Shown here in pieces: positions 35,427-45,291 of a stretch of DNA of 64,000 nt; position 1 is the first letter of the stretch; each line of letters opens with the position of its first letter. Location: assembly GCF_900465345.1 (NCBI RefSeq), contig NZ_UEGO01000031.1, positions 124,001 to 188,000 of the forward strand, given 5' to 3'. This DNA is from Asaia bogorensis (GTDB taxonomy: Bacteria; Pseudomonadota; Alphaproteobacteria; Acetobacterales; Acetobacteraceae). The position numbers and the translations under genes are program-made. The notes below the pieces were generated by a model, which worked only from the letters and a program-made list of their open reading frames with translations, was not told the DNA's origin and ran no database searches.

Positions 35427-36149
35427 TCAGGCAACCAGGGCCGTCTCTTCCTTACTATCCTTCTCGAGCGGCAATGTCACGAGTGTAAACAACCCGGCAG
35501 GCGGAACCGGTGTGATGGTTGCACGGCCCAGATCTTCCGGAGGCAACAGGGATTCCATGGCAAAATCCGGATGCCAGCCGAGCGAGCGTGATGCACGGGC
35601 CATACCGCGCTCAACCGCCAGCCTGACACCGCCCGTCGCGAGGAAATGATTGACGAACAGGATATGTCCGCCAGGCTTTACCACCCGCTTGAGTTCGCCC
35701 AGAAGACGACGAGGGCTTGGCACGACCGATGCTACGAACATGGCCACAGCAATGTCGAAGCTTCCCGCCTCGAAGGTCGTTGCCTCTGCATCCATTTCAA
35801 GCAAGTCATCGACGTTGCCGAGCTGCTGGTTGATGACACGCTGACGGGCGCGTTCGAGCATGGCCTCGGAAAGATCAATTCCGGTGATATGCTTGTCGCG
35901 GCTGTAATGCGGCAGGGCGAGCCCCGTCCCGACACCGACCTCAAGAACACGCTGACCAGGCAACGCATTGACAGCCGCCACGGCACGGCGACGGCCAAAT
36001 GCCGATATGCCACCAAAGACGGAATCATACACCCTCGCCCAGCGGCGATAAGCGGCGCGTACTGCGTCCGCATCCAGCGCAGAGCGCGGGCGAGGATGCG
36101 TGTCGTCAAAGGAGACGGTTGGGTCGATCAAGGGGTCCGGTCGTGTCAT
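35427..36149 (-). CDS. PmtA-like class I methyltransferase
   Basis: AdoMet-dependent methyltransferase resembling the Rhodobacter-type phosphatidylethanolamine N-methyltransferase. The start is ATG 36149, giving 240 residues. The pre-domain RAAYRRWARVYDSVFGG near 28 is typical of the PmtA/UbiE group. The AdoMet motif VLEVGVGTGLALPHY lies near 68, and GIDLSEAMLERAR and VKPGGHILFVNHF follow. Phosphatidylcholine synthesis is plausible in this lineage, but ubiquinone-type methylation cannot be excluded. It is upstream of and in line with the COX1-like gene, about 100 bp away. Confidence 0.75.
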   Translation of the reverse strand: MTRPDPLIDPTVSFDDTHPRPRSALDADAVRAAYRRWARVYDSVFGGISAFGRRRAVAAVNALPGQRVLEVGVGTGLALPHYSRDKHITGIDLSEAMLERARQRVINQQLGNVDDLLEMDAEATTFEAGSFDIAVAMFVASVVPSPRRLLGELKRVVKPGGHILFVNHFLATGGVRLAVERGMARASRSLGWHPDFAMESLLPPEDLGRATITPVPPAGLFTLVTLPLEKDSKEETALVA

Positions 36150-36424
36150 CAGGCTTCGTTCGTCTGGTCGCACAAAATCATTGGTTTTGTCCTGATACCT
36201 GTCCCGGGACCCGCGCGCGAGACCTGGGCGATACAAAATTGTCGCCCGACCGCAGCCAGTGTGGCAGGCATCGAACAGAGTCTTCACCCTTAGCGTATAT
36301 CGCCAGAACTGGCGAGGGGCGGTTTGCATTTCGTCACGCCGCGCGCCTAGAAGATAGGCAATAACAACGGGAAACATCCTGAGCCCTGGCTATCTGCGAG
36401 CGCCCGAAAAGAAGAGTTCAAGCC

Positions 36425-36751
36425 ATGTCACGTCTTAACCTCTGCCTGATTCTACTGGCATTCGGATTCTGGTCATCAATCTATCTTCTCAAATTCAGGG
36501 AGAATATCGAGCGATGGTACCATACCAGATTCGACAAGACGCCTCCGCCTCTCCCTCCGGACGGGAAGATTCCGGATGTCCCCCTTCCCTTCTGCTACGA
36601 TCCACCCAAGGACGATGAGGAAGAGGCGGCAGCAAAGGGGAAAGAAACTCCTGCGCCCGCCACGCCAGCGTCTGATCAGGACAACGGACAGGACATCAAA
36701 TCCGATCGGACGGTATCCCCAGCCGGCAGCGTACAGGCAACGCGCGACTGA
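36425..36751 (+). CDS. Hypothetical single-span membrane protein
   Basis: A 108-residue protein with an N-terminal hydrophobic segment (about 4-22). A short basic region (KFRENIERWYHTRFDK) and a proline-rich stretch (TPPPLPPDGKIPDVPLP) follow. The tail is acidic, then low complexity (EEEAAAKGKETPAPATPAS). ATG 36425 has a modest purine stretch AAGAAGAG upstream. The gene ends in a strong terminator. No domain was recognised. Composition and terminator suggest a real gene; the helix could be an anchor or an uncleaved signal. Confidence 0.5.
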   Translation: MSRLNLCLILLAFGFWSSIYLLKFRENIERWYHTRFDKTPPPLPPDGKIPDVPLPFCYDPPKDDEEEAAAKGKETPAPATPASDQDNGQDIKSDRTVSPAGSVQATRD

Positions 36752-36788
36752 CCTGTACGGAAAAAAGACCAGCTACGGGAAAGGAAAG

Positions 36789-36810
36789 GCGCCTCAGCCG
36801 AGGCGCTTTT
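36789..36810. terminator. Bidirectional terminator overlapping the gshB stop codon
   Basis: Stem GCGCCTC/GAGGCGC with loop AGCC, followed by TTTT on the plus strand; the reverse side continues CTTTCCTT. It ends the hypothetical gene at 36751 and the convergent gshB. The gshB stop (36794-36796) lies within the hairpin. Confidence 0.7.
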
Positions 36811-37774
36811 CGATGGCATCCCAGACCAGGCCAGCACTGTTCAGGTCGTTGAAACGGTCGAGTTCCTGCAGGCCCGTCGGGGAGGTCACGTTGATCTCGG
36901 TCAGCCAATCGCCGATCACGTCGATCCCGACGAAGATGAGCCCATTCTCACGCAGATATGATCCGATACGCGCACAGATTTCCTGATCGCGCGCTGTCAG
37001 GGCAACGGCTTCCGCCCGACCACCCACATGCATGTTCGAGCGGGCCTCGCCTGTAGCAGGAACGCGGTTGATCGCACCGATCGGTTCGCCATCGACCAGA
37101 ATGATGCGTTTGTCGCCCTTGCGCACCATCGGCTCATAACGCTGGATCATGAGCGGTTCACGCGAGCGGCTGAAATGCAGCTCCAGCAGTGACGCAAAAT
37201 TCTCATCACCTTCACGGATACGGAAAATGCCCGCCCCGCCATTACCATAGAGCGGTTTGAGAATCACATCGCCATAACGGGCCCGGAATTCGGCCAGCGC
37301 CTCAGTGTCCCATGTGACCAGAGTCGGGGGCATGAGATCGGGATAATGCGTGACCAGCAGCTTCTCGGGAGCGTTTCGCACGGCTTGCGGGTCATTCACG
37401 ACCAGTGTCTTGCCGGGACCAACACCGTGGACATGCTCGAGCATATGGGTGGCAGTGATATAACCCATATCGAAGGGCGGATCCTGACGCATCAGCACCA
37501 CATCTGTCTCACCCAGATCCAGACGCTGCTCTGCGCCGAAGGTCGCATGCCCCCCCTGCACGCGCTGCACCGTGACCGGACGCGCCCGCGCAGAAACCCG
37601 ACCATGATGCAGCGTCTTCTCGGCCCCGCCTTCGCCGAGACACAGCGAGTCCACAGGATACACAAAGAGTTCATGCCCACGTCTCTGGGCTTCGAGCATC
37701 AGGGCGAAGGTGGAGTCCCCATTGATATTGACGTGCTCAAGCGGGTCCATCTGTACGGCTATGCGTAGGGCCAT
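36794..37774 (-). CDS. gshB: Glutathione synthetase
   Basis: ATP-grasp enzyme joining glycine to gamma-glutamylcysteine in the cytosol. The start ATG 37774 ([23 protein letters not shown]) follows AAAGGA; the longer frame is not supported. The family start [21 protein letters not shown] (about 135), [15 protein letters not shown] and the late [19 protein letters not shown] are diagnostic. The C-terminal [12 protein letters not shown] supplies metal-binding residues. 326 residues is normal. It converges on the hypothetical gene through a shared terminator. gshA is not in the window. Confidence 0.95.
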   Translation of the reverse strand: MALRIAVQMDPLEHVNINGDSTFALMLEAQRRGHELFVYPVDSLCLGEGGAEKTLHHGRVSARARPVTVQRVQGGHATFGAEQRLDLGETDVVLMRQDPPFDMGYITATHMLEHVHGVGPGKTLVVNDPQAVRNAPEKLLVTHYPDLMPPTLVTWDTEALAEFRARYGDVILKPLYGNGGAGIFRIREGDENFASLLELHFSRSREPLMIQRYEPMVRKGDKRIILVDGEPIGAINRVPATGEARSNMHVGGRAEAVALTARDQEICARIGSYLRENGLIFVGIDVIGDWLTEINVTSPTGLQELDRFNDLNSAGLVWDAIEKRLG

Positions 37775-37945
37775 CGTCTTCGTCCTTTCGGTATCTGCAA
37801 ACCAGAATGTCATCGTCACAAACCAGGTGCGAACCCTGGCTTTTGCCCTGCGGGGCCGTTTGCATCTCGCCACACCCATATCATGAGCGTGCGCCCTGCC
37901 AAGCATGCGCAAACAGAAAGCCTCGCGGGACCTTACGGCTCCGCC

Positions 37946-38443
37946 TCAATGCGGATAGGCAATTTCCAGAATCTCCAGCGTGACCGTCCCGTTAGGGGTC
38001 AGCAGGCTCACTTCATCACCTACACGACCGCGCATCAGGGCACGCGCGACAGGCGACACGAGCGAGATTTCCCGCCGGGTCAGATCTGCCTCATCGCAGC
38101 CAACAATGGTCACATCATGCCTGACATCGTCCTCATCGGCATAGGCAACGCTCGCCCCGAAAAATACGCGGTCGCGCGTTGTCTGGCTGGCAGGATCGAC
38201 AATCAGGGCATGCTCGAGTCGCTTGCTCAGAAACCGGGCGCGGCGGTCAATCTCACGCAGCCGACGCTTGCCGTACAGATAATCGCCGTTTTCGGAGCGA
38301 TCACCATTGCCCGCTGCCCAGGAGACAATCTCCACAATGCGTGGCCGCTCAACCTGCATGAGCTCCCGTAATTCCTCACGCATACGCGCGGCCCCCTGAG
38401 GGGTGAGATACTGGCTGAGGGCAATACGGGAAGCGTCGGACAC
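37946..38443 (-). CDS. greB: Transcription elongation factor GreB
   Basis: Rescues backtracked RNA polymerase by stimulating transcript cleavage. The N-terminal coiled coil contains RMREELRELMQVERPRI and the tip GNGDRSENGDYLYGKRRLREID with the acidic residues. The C-terminal globular domain ends SLLTPNGTVTLEILEI. The YLYGKRR motif separates GreB from GreA. 165 residues is normal. The start is GTG 38443, seven bases after the galM stop, with no clear ribosome-binding site, so translation probably depends on the upstream gene. Confidence 0.93.
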   Translation of the reverse strand: MSDASRIALSQYLTPQGAARMREELRELMQVERPRIVEIVSWAAGNGDRSENGDYLYGKRRLREIDRRARFLSKRLEHALIVDPASQTTRDRVFFGASVAYADEDDVRHDVTIVGCDEADLTRREISLVSPVARALMRGRVGDEVSLLTPNGTVTLEILEIAYPH

Positions 38444-38449
38444 GAAAAT

Positions 38450-39343
38450 TCAGCCGCGCTGCTCGGTAATGCGATAGCGTATGACACCCGATATCCTCTC
38501 ACCGGGCGCGAGAACATGCAGCCCGTTTTCCAGTATCTCGGGATGGTTGATCGCGTTGTTCATGTTCGTCACGGCCTCGACCGCCACGAAAGGTTTTTCC
38601 GGCGCGGTGAAGACCACCAGATGCGAGAACGCTGCATCAGCCTCAATCGTCAGATCATAGCCAGCCGAGGGGTAACCGAGCGTTGCCTTGCCATCCCACC
38701 CGGCAAAGCAGTTATCGAGGCGTGTCGCCCCGACGAGCTTCGCCTTGTCGAAAAACTCCGTGCCCCCATAGGGCTGCAAATTGGTGGGAAGCATGTCCGG
38801 CCCATTCTGCCACATACCCCGCGCCCCGAATTGCAGCGTCATGTCGTCACTTCTGGCGAAGAACGGATGAAATCCCATGCCCACAGGCTGTGCACGCGTA
38901 TCGCGATTGGCGAGAAGGATTTCGACATCCAGCCCTTCTCGATGCAGCACGAAAGAGAGAACGGCGCGGTAGGCAAAGGGCCATTGCGCCGCATCGTCCC
39001 CCCTGGCGGGATCATGGTCGAGATAGAGAATGGCCCGCTCAGCATCGTGCTGGGCGACTTCCCAGCTGCGTTCCCAGCCATTGCCGTGGATGGCATGGGG
39101 CTCACTGACAAAGTTATGCGCCAGCTGGTACGGGATGCCCTCGAAACTGAATGCACCATTCGCGATGCGATTGGAGAAGGGCAGCAAGGGATAGCCCGCA
39201 ACTGGCGTGTTTTTCTGGGCGACAAGGTTCGGATCCGCGGTCGGCACCAGCAGATCGCGCCCGCGTAGCCGCCAGAAGGCAAGACTGCCACCAAGAGCGG
39301 GGAGTAATCCGAGATGGGCCTCGCCCAGTTTCAGCTCGATCAT
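38450..39343 (-). CDS. Aldose 1-epimerase family protein (GalM/YeaD-type)
   Basis: Interconverts alpha and beta anomers of sugars or sugar phosphates. 297 residues of the galactose-mutarotase fold. Key features are the [17 protein letters not shown] segment, [14 protein letters not shown] near 92 (first catalytic histidine), GMGFHPFF near 157 (second histidine) and a glutamate in [13 protein letters not shown] near the end. Substrate is not determinable. Its ATG overlaps the uvrB stop (ATGA), and greB follows seven bases after it, giving an unrelated trio uvrB-galM-greB on one transcript. Confidence 0.88.
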   Translation of the reverse strand: MIELKLGEAHLGLLPALGGSLAFWRLRGRDLLVPTADPNLVAQKNTPVAGYPLLPFSNRIANGAFSFEGIPYQLAHNFVSEPHAIHGNGWERSWEVAQHDAERAILYLDHDPARGDDAAQWPFAYRAVLSFVLHREGLDVEILLANRDTRAQPVGMGFHPFFARSDDMTLQFGARGMWQNGPDMLPTNLQPYGGTEFFDKAKLVGATRLDNCFAGWDGKATLGYPSAGYDLTIEADAAFSHLVVFTAPEKPFVAVEAVTNMNNAINHPEILENGLHVLAPGERISGVIRYRITEQRG

Positions 39344-41559
39344 CCTGCTTTTCTCCTGCCACCGCCCCGCTTCTTGTTGGGGTCATAACCACCGCCACCC
39401 GGGCCGAGCGGTCGCGGCGTCTTGTCCTTGCTTCTGAACCCGCTACGCCCTGCGGTCGAACTCGGCAAGGGGGGAGGCTCAAGCCCGAGATCGATCGCCT
39501 CGAGCCGCTTGATTTCGTCTCGCAAGCGCGCGGCCTGTTCAAAATCGAGGTCCGCCGCCGCAGCGCGCATGCGCTTTTCCAGATCCTGGATAGAAGCAGC
39601 AAGCGACTTGCCCACGAATTCCTGCGTGTCCCCGGCCTCATCAGGACCAACCGTCACGTAATCCTGCTCGAACACGGACGACAGCGCATCGCCGATACGC
39701 GAACGCACGGTTTGCGGTGTGATCCCGTGCTCCTCGTTCCATGCTACCTGACGGGCACGACGACGCGCCGTTTCCTCAATCGCGAATTCGAGCGAGCCCG
39801 TCATCTTGTCGGCATAAAGCAGCACGCGGCCATCCACGTTACGCGCCGCACGGCCAATCGTCTGGATCAGCGATGTGCGGCTACGCAGAAAGCCCTCCTT
39901 GTCTGCATCAAGGATCGCAACGAGCGCACATTCAGGAATATCGAGCCCCTCACGCAGCAGGTTGATGCCAACCAGCACGTCGAAGGCCCCGAGACGCAGA
40001 TCACGAATGATCTCGATACGCTCGAGCGTATCCACATCAGAATGGAGATAGCGCACCTTGATCCCGGCCTCGCCGAGATACTCTGTCAAATCCTCGGCCA
40101 TGCGCTTGGTGAGCGTGGTCACCAGAACACGCCCTCCCGCCGTGATGGTGTCGCGGGCTTCAGCCAGCAGATCATCCACCTGCCCTTCGACTGGGCGCAC
40201 GATCGTGACAGGGTCGATCAGCCCGGTCGGACGAATGATCTGCTCGGCAAACACGCCGGCGGTCCGTTCCATCTCCCAGGGGCCGGGTGTTGCGGAAACG
40301 AACACGCTTTGCGGGCGCAGAGCCTGCCACTCCTCGAATTTGAGGGGCCGGTTGTCGAGACAGGAAGGCAGACGGAAACCATATTCGGAAAGCACGGATT
40401 TGCGCGCATGGTCACCCCGCGCCATGCCCCCGATCTGGGGCACGGTCACGTGGCTTTCATCGACAATCAGCAGCGCATCCTCTGGCAGATACTCGAACAG
40501 GGTCGGTGGCGGATCGCCGGGGCCACGACCAGAGAGGTAACGGGAATAGTTTTCAATGCCCTTGCAGGCCCCTGTGGTCTCGATCATCTCGAGATCGAAA
40601 ATCGTGCGTTGTTGCAGGCGCTCAGCCTCCAGCAGCTTGCCCGCCGCATTGAGCTCATCGAGGCGCTGGCGCAGCTCCGCCTTGATACCGATCATGGCTT
40701 GATTGAGCGTCGGACGTGGCGTCACATAATGCGAATTGGCATAGACGCTTATCTCTGTCAGATCGGCGGTCTTGTTACCTGTCAGCGGGTCGAACTCCGT
40801 GATGGCCTCGATTTCATCGCCGAAAAGCGAGACACGCCAGGCGCGATCCTCGTTCTGCACCGGAAAGATATCGATCTGCTCGCCGCGCACGCGGAATGTG
40901 CCGCGCTCGAACGCCGCGTCGTTGCGGCGATATTGCAATTCGACCAGCGCCTTGATCAGTCGGTCACGATCAATGCTGCCGCCCGCCTCAAGCTTGACCA
41001 CCATGCGCGAATAGGTCTCGACCGAGCCGATACCGTAGATGCACGATACCGAGGCCACGATGATGACGTCGTTGCGCTCCAGCAAGGCCTGCGTGGCAGC
41101 ATGGCGCATACGGTCGATCTGCTCGTTGATCTGACTGTCTTTTTCGATATAGGTGTCAGAACGCGGTACATAGGCTTCCGGCTGGTAATAATCGTAATAG
41201 GATACGAAATATTCGACCGCGTTATCGGGAAAGAACTGCTTCATTTCGCCGTAGAGCTGCGCCGCCAGTGTCTTGTTCGGCGCCAGAATCAGGGTTGGCT
41301 TCTGTGTCGCCTCGATGACCTTGGCCATGGTGAAGGTCTTGCCCGAGCCCGTGACACCCAGAAGAACCTGATCCACCTCCCCGTCATTCACGCCCTGTGT
41401 CAGTTCCGCAATGGCGGTGGGCTGGTCGCCCGCGGGCTCGTATTCGGATTTGACGACCAGACGCCGCAGCTTTTCCTTTGCGGGCTGTCGTTCAGGCCTG
41501 AATCCCATAAGCCGGTGCTCGGGGATCGCTTCCATAGTGGATCGTGTTGCTGTCGCCAT
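39340..41559 (-). CDS. uvrB: Excinuclease ABC subunit B
   Basis: DNA damage verification subunit of nucleotide excision repair. Motifs in order are [10 protein letters not shown], Walker A GVTGSGKT, the beta-hairpin [22 protein letters not shown], the helicase [22 protein letters not shown] and the QTIGRAARN box. The C-terminal UVR domain is [17 protein letters not shown], followed by a basic glycine-rich tail. About 739 residues from ATG 41559. An in-frame GTG at 41592 and an ATG at 41535 are alternatives and none has a clear ribosome-binding site. Confidence 0.96.
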   Translation of the reverse strand: MATATRSTMEAIPEHRLMGFRPERQPAKEKLRRLVVKSEYEPAGDQPTAIAELTQGVNDGEVDQVLLGVTGSGKTFTMAKVIEATQKPTLILAPNKTLAAQLYGEMKQFFPDNAVEYFVSYYDYYQPEAYVPRSDTYIEKDSQINEQIDRMRHAATQALLERNDVIIVASVSCIYGIGSVETYSRMVVKLEAGGSIDRDRLIKALVELQYRRNDAAFERGTFRVRGEQIDIFPVQNEDRAWRVSLFGDEIEAITEFDPLTGNKTADLTEISVYANSHYVTPRPTLNQAMIGIKAELRQRLDELNAAGKLLEAERLQQRTIFDLEMIETTGACKGIENYSRYLSGRGPGDPPPTLFEYLPEDALLIVDESHVTVPQIGGMARGDHARKSVLSEYGFRLPSCLDNRPLKFEEWQALRPQSVFVSATPGPWEMERTAGVFAEQIIRPTGLIDPVTIVRPVEGQVDDLLAEARDTITAGGRVLVTTLTKRMAEDLTEYLGEAGIKVRYLHSDVDTLERIEIIRDLRLGAFDVLVGINLLREGLDIPECALVAILDADKEGFLRSRTSLIQTIGRAARNVDGRVLLYADKMTGSLEFAIEETARRRARQVAWNEEHGITPQTVRSRIGDALSSVFEQDYVTVGPDEAGDTQEFVGKSLAASIQDLEKRMRAAAADLDFEQAARLRDEIKRLEAIDLGLEPPPLPSSTAGRSGFRSKDKTPRPLGPGGGGYDPNKKRGGGRRKAG

Positions 41560-41677
41560 GGCAGGAAAATGGGCTTTCAAAAGGGCTGTCACAAGAGCGC
41601 GCCAGATCGCGGGTTCAAAAGCGAGATTGTCGGCATCGGTATCGCATGACAGAACGCGTCATGGCAGACAGGGGTTC

Positions 41678-42448
41678 ATGATGCAGGATATCCTCAATTC
41701 GCCCCGTCACAGGCAGATCGTGACGCTGGTCCAAGCCCATGGCTTCATGTCCAATGAGGATCTGGCACAGCGTCTTGGTGTCACGGTTCAGACCATCCGG
41801 CGCGATCTCAATGCCCTGTCGGAGGCCGGGCATGTGGCGCGCTATCATGGCGGGGCAAGCCCCGCCTCTTCCACCGAAAACATCGCCTACGGCGAGCGCC
41901 AGAGCCTTCACTCGCGCGCCAAGGAGGCGATCGGGCAATGCGCGTCACGGCTCATCCCCGATGGCAGTTCGCTCTTCATCAATATCGGCACCACGACAGA
42001 GGCGTTTGCCCGGGCCCTGACCAGCCACAAAGACCTGCACGTCATCACCAATAATCTGCATGTTGCAGTTGCCCTGTCTCCCCGGCGCGATTTCCGCACC
42101 GTGCTGGCAGGTGGACTGGTGCGCCCCCAGGATGGCGGCATCGTCGGCGCAGGCGCGACGGAATCCCTGTCGGGCTTCCGGGCCGATTTCGGTGTTATCG
42201 GTATCAGCGGCATTGAGGAAGACGGCACGCTGCTTGATTTCGATCTCGATGAGATACAGTGCGCCCGCGCCATCATGCGCCATGCGAGACGTGTGATTCT
42301 GCTGGCCGACCACACCAAGTTCACACGCAGCCCGGTGGGGCGGGTGGGCGATCTCTCCAGCATTGATGACTTCGTGACGGATCGTATGCCTTCCTCCCCA
42401 TTCGTTGCCGCGCTCGAAGCGGCGAATGTTAGACTTCACATAGCCTGA
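41678..42448 (+). CDS. glpR: Glycerol-3-phosphate regulon repressor, DeoR family
   Basis: DNA-binding repressor whose inducer in this family is a sugar phosphate, here probably glycerol-3-phosphate. The helix-turn-helix lies at about residues 24-50 (NEDLAQRLGVTVQTIRRDL), the DeoR signature. The effector domain has INIGTTTEAFARAL and LAGGLVRPQDGGIVG. Start ATG 41678 follows GGGG; 256 residues is normal. It is divergent from uvrB and precedes glpD by 117 bases that carry operator-like repeats. The position at the head of glpD-glpF-glpK supports the specific assignment. Confidence 0.9.
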   Translation: MMQDILNSPRHRQIVTLVQAHGFMSNEDLAQRLGVTVQTIRRDLNALSEAGHVARYHGGASPASSTENIAYGERQSLHSRAKEAIGQCASRLIPDGSSLFINIGTTTEAFARALTSHKDLHVITNNLHVAVALSPRRDFRTVLAGGLVRPQDGGIVGAGATESLSGFRADFGVIGISGIEEDGTLLDFDLDEIQCARAIMRHARRVILLADHTKFTRSPVGRVGDLSSIDDFVTDRMPSSPFVAALEAANVRLHIA

Positions 42449-42495
42449 CCCACATTTTGCACACAAATAACACGAACGCGTTATATTTAACGTTT

Positions 42496-42515
42496 TATGT
42501 TCGCTTTCTTTCGTT
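42496..42515 (+). promoter_or_regulatory. Candidate GlpR operator, two TTCG half-sites
   Basis: TATGTTCGCT and the adjacent TTCTTTCGTT resemble the E. coli GlpR half-site WATKYTCGWW (9 and 8 of 10 by eye). The TTCG cores are 10 bases apart, one helical turn. A CGAAC at 42473-42477 lies upstream in inverted orientation. A weak promoter may precede them (TTGCAC at 42457, TATATT at 42482). Repression of glpD by GlpR is inferred. Confidence 0.45.
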
Positions 42516-42530
42516 TTTGATCTAGCTAGA

Positions 42531-42555
42531 CTTTCGAGTTTGTTCCCCTCGAAAG
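42531..42555 (+). promoter_or_regulatory. Inverted repeat covering the glpD ribosome-binding site
   Basis: CTTTCGAG and CTCGAAAG form an 8-bp inverted repeat with a 9-base spacer. The right arm contains the GAAAGG ribosome-binding site of glpD (ATG at 42566). It could be a GlpR-type operator or an mRNA hairpin limiting translation. Confidence 0.5.
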
Positions 42556-42565
42556 GTCTCACCCC

Positions 42566-44221
42566 ATGAGCGGTTCCACCCCCAACCACCCGAACGAGGG
42601 TTCCGACACGATTGAGCACGACCTGCTGATCGTGGGCGGTGGCATCAATGGCGCAGGAATTGCGCGCGATGCCGCAGGACGCGGCCTGAACGTGCTGCTG
42701 GTCGAGAAGGATGATCTGGCAAGCCATACATCCTCAGCCAGCACGAAGCTGATTCACGGCGGGCTGCGCTATCTCGAATATTACGAGTTTCGGCTGGTGC
42801 GCGAGGCGCTCAACGAACGTGAAAACCTGCTTCGCATTGCGCCGCACATCATCTGGCCCATGCGTTTCATCCTGCCTCATTCAGCCATGCTGCGTCCGGC
42901 ATGGTTGCTGCGCACGGGGCTCTTCCTTTACGACAATCTCTGCCGCGTCATGACCCTGCCCAAAACCCGCGTGCTCAGGCTGCAGCAGGACCCGGCAGGG
43001 CGTGTGTTACGCAACGAATTCCGCAAGGGGTTCGAATATTCCGATGGCTGGGTGCAGGACAGCCGGCTCGTCGTGCTCAATGCCATGGATGCCGCCCGAC
43101 GCGGCGCAACAATCTGCACCCGTACAAAGCTGGTCGGGGCCGAGCGTCACCCGGATCGTTGGATTGCCACCCTTCGTGACGAGGCGACCGGTCAGACAAG
43201 GCAGGTCAGCGTCCGTGCCCTTGTCAATGCCGCAGGCCCCTGGGTGGCAGAACTGCTCAAGGACAGATTGTCGGTACCAAGCAGGAATGATGTGCGGCTC
43301 ATCAAGGGCAGCCACATTGTCGTGCCCCGCATGTTCGAGACCGAGCAGGCCTATATCCTGCAAAATCCCGACCGGCGCATCGTCTTTGCCATCCCGTATG
43401 AGAAGGATTTCACCCTTATCGGCACGACCGACATTCCCTGGGAACAGGACGCCGGTGCCGTGGCCATTTCACAGGAGGAAATCACCTATCTCTGCGAGAG
43501 CGTGAATCGCTATTTCAAACGCGCCATCACACCAGATGACGTTGTATGGAGTTATGCTGGCGTACGCCCGCTCTATGACGACCATTCAGGCAGCGCCTCC
43601 GCCGTGACGCGCGACTATGTGCTCGATGTCGATCACAGCGCAGCTCCCGTACTGTCCGTTTTCGGCGGCAAGATCACCACCTATCGCAAGCTCGCCGAAC
43701 ACGCGCTTGAAAAGCTTGCGCCCCATCTGCCCGGATTGCCGGTTACGTCATGGACGGCCGATAGCGCCCTGCCCGGCGGTAATTTCAAGCGGGCAGATTT
43801 TAATAACCGCGTCCGTCTGCTCATGAAGCATGTGCCGGGGATGACTCAGGACACCGCAACGCGGCTCGTGCGCAATTACGGCACCCTGGTCGAAACGCTG
43901 ATGGTAGCAGGCGCAGAAGCGCATACCACCCAGCCCGGCACGGGCACACAAGCAAATGCCCTTCCCGCCGGGCATACACCCGATGCCAGTGCCCTTCCCT
44001 CGCTGGGTGCCTGCCTTGGAGCCGATCTGTATGAGGCCGAGGCCAATTATCTGATCGACCATGAATGGGCGCGCAACGCTGAGGATATTCTCTGGCGTCG
44101 CTCGAAGCTCGGCCTTCGTTTCTCCCCTCGCGAGACACGCGCTCTCGAGGATTACATCGCCCGGCGATCGCGCCGGAATTCCCCGCCTTTCGAGACCGGC
44201 CCCGCCCACGAAATGGCCTGA
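42566..44221 (+). CDS. glpD: Aerobic glycerol-3-phosphate dehydrogenase
   Basis: Membrane-associated FAD enzyme oxidising glycerol-3-phosphate to dihydroxyacetone phosphate and passing electrons to ubiquinone. The FAD-binding LLIVGGGINGAGIARDAAGRG is at residues 20-40, followed by TSSASTKLIHGGLRYLEYYEF. DFTLIGTTDIPWEQD and VWSYAGVRPLYDD are later family motifs. 551 residues is slightly long: a Thr/Gly/Ala-rich insertion near 450 (about PGTGTQANALPAGHTPD) is absent from many relatives. glpF and glpK follow on the same strand. Confidence 0.96.
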   Translation: MSGSTPNHPNEGSDTIEHDLLIVGGGINGAGIARDAAGRGLNVLLVEKDDLASHTSSASTKLIHGGLRYLEYYEFRLVREALNERENLLRIAPHIIWPMRFILPHSAMLRPAWLLRTGLFLYDNLCRVMTLPKTRVLRLQQDPAGRVLRNEFRKGFEYSDGWVQDSRLVVLNAMDAARRGATICTRTKLVGAERHPDRWIATLRDEATGQTRQVSVRALVNAAGPWVAELLKDRLSVPSRNDVRLIKGSHIVVPRMFETEQAYILQNPDRRIVFAIPYEKDFTLIGTTDIPWEQDAGAVAISQEEITYLCESVNRYFKRAITPDDVVWSYAGVRPLYDDHSGSASAVTRDYVLDVDHSAAPVLSVFGGKITTYRKLAEHALEKLAPHLPGLPVTSWTADSALPGGNFKRADFNNRVRLLMKHVPGMTQDTATRLVRNYGTLVETLMVAGAEAHTTQPGTGTQANALPAGHTPDASALPSLGACLGADLYEAEANYLIDHEWARNAEDILWRRSKLGLRFSPRETRALEDYIARRSRRNSPPFETGPAHEMA

Positions 44222-44268
44222 TCTCCCTCCCGACTCTCCCTCCCACTCTGGCTGACGGAAATTTTCTC

Positions 44269-45174
44269 ATGTCAGAAAGAAAACGCTATCTCGGCGAACT
44301 GATTTCCGAATTCATCGCCGTGCTGATCATCATCATCTTCGGCGACAGCGTCGCGGCGATGATCGTGCTTTACGATCCCAATCCGTATCAGAACGCCTAT
44401 TGGGGCGTGGCCATCGTGTGGGGGCTTGGCGTCACTATCGCCATCTATGCCACCGGGGCTGTAAGCGGCACCCATGCCAACCCCGCCGTGACCCTTGCTC
44501 TTGCCCTGTATCGTGGCTTTTCATGGAAAAAGGTCCTGCCTTACTGCACTGCGCAGGTGCTGGGCGGCATTGCCGGGGCTGCAGTCGTCTATCTCAATTT
44601 CCATCCTGTCATCGACCACTACAACATGACCCATCACTTCACCCGTGCGGGTGATGGCGGGGCCGCAGGGGTGTTCTTTACCCATCCCGGCCTTGCCGTG
44701 ACGGCCATGCATTCCTTTGTGGTGCAGATCGTCCTAACCGCCGTGCTGGTATTTGGCATTTTCGCCGTCACTTGCCAGTATAACACCCAGGCCCCCCAGG
44801 CGAATTCGGGTGCCCTCATCATCGGTCTTCTCGTTGCAGCCATCGGTGCCTCCTCCGGCTTCCTCGATGCCTGGGCCATCAACCCCGCACGTGATTTCGG
44901 CCCACGTACCTTTGCCTTCTTTGCCGGCTGGGGGGCTTCGGCATTCCCGGCACCCCAGCATTACTGGTGGGTTCCCATTGCAGGCCCGCTGGTTGGCGGC
45001 GTGGTGGGTGCTGGTATCTATCAGTTCACGCTCCGCCCGTTCATGCCGAACTACAACCCCGGCGCGACGACAGGCGCAGCCCAGACATTGCCCGATCCTG
45101 TCACCGCCACCCCCGTCATTGCCCCGGCACCCGTGTTTGCCTCGCGGGTCAACGAGGCCACGACGCTCCATTAG
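44269..45174 (+). CDS. glpF: Glycerol uptake facilitator (aquaglyceroporin)
   Basis: Channel for glycerol in the inner membrane. Both canonical boxes are present: THANPAVTL near residue 67 and AINPARDFGPR near 203; the aspartate after NPAR marks glycerol-conducting members. Six helices are visible. 301 residues is longer than usual because of a C-terminal Pro/Ala/Thr-rich tail of about 45 residues. It lies 47 bases after glpD and 117 before glpK, fitting a glpDFK transcription unit. Confidence 0.95.
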   Translation: MSERKRYLGELISEFIAVLIIIIFGDSVAAMIVLYDPNPYQNAYWGVAIVWGLGVTIAIYATGAVSGTHANPAVTLALALYRGFSWKKVLPYCTAQVLGGIAGAAVVYLNFHPVIDHYNMTHHFTRAGDGGAAGVFFTHPGLAVTAMHSFVVQIVLTAVLVFGIFAVTCQYNTQAPQANSGALIIGLLVAAIGASSGFLDAWAINPARDFGPRTFAFFAGWGASAFPAPQHYWWVPIAGPLVGGVVGAGIYQFTLRPFMPNYNPGATTGAAQTLPDPVTATPVIAPAPVFASRVNEATTLH

Positions 45175-45291
45175 ATCCAGCCTTACGAGGCACCGGCCGA
45201 CCGGAACAATCCGATCGGCCACCCCTCCCCGATTTCATAAGACAGCCTGCACCGGCACCGACATGCCACGCGTAGTTCAAGGACCATCACC

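Noticed and set aside
39151-41649. Plus-strand 832-codon open frame, very long
   Set aside because: It is the mirror of uvrB and galM. In GC-rich genes with strong third-position bias the opposite strand stays open; UvrB motifs decide the strand.
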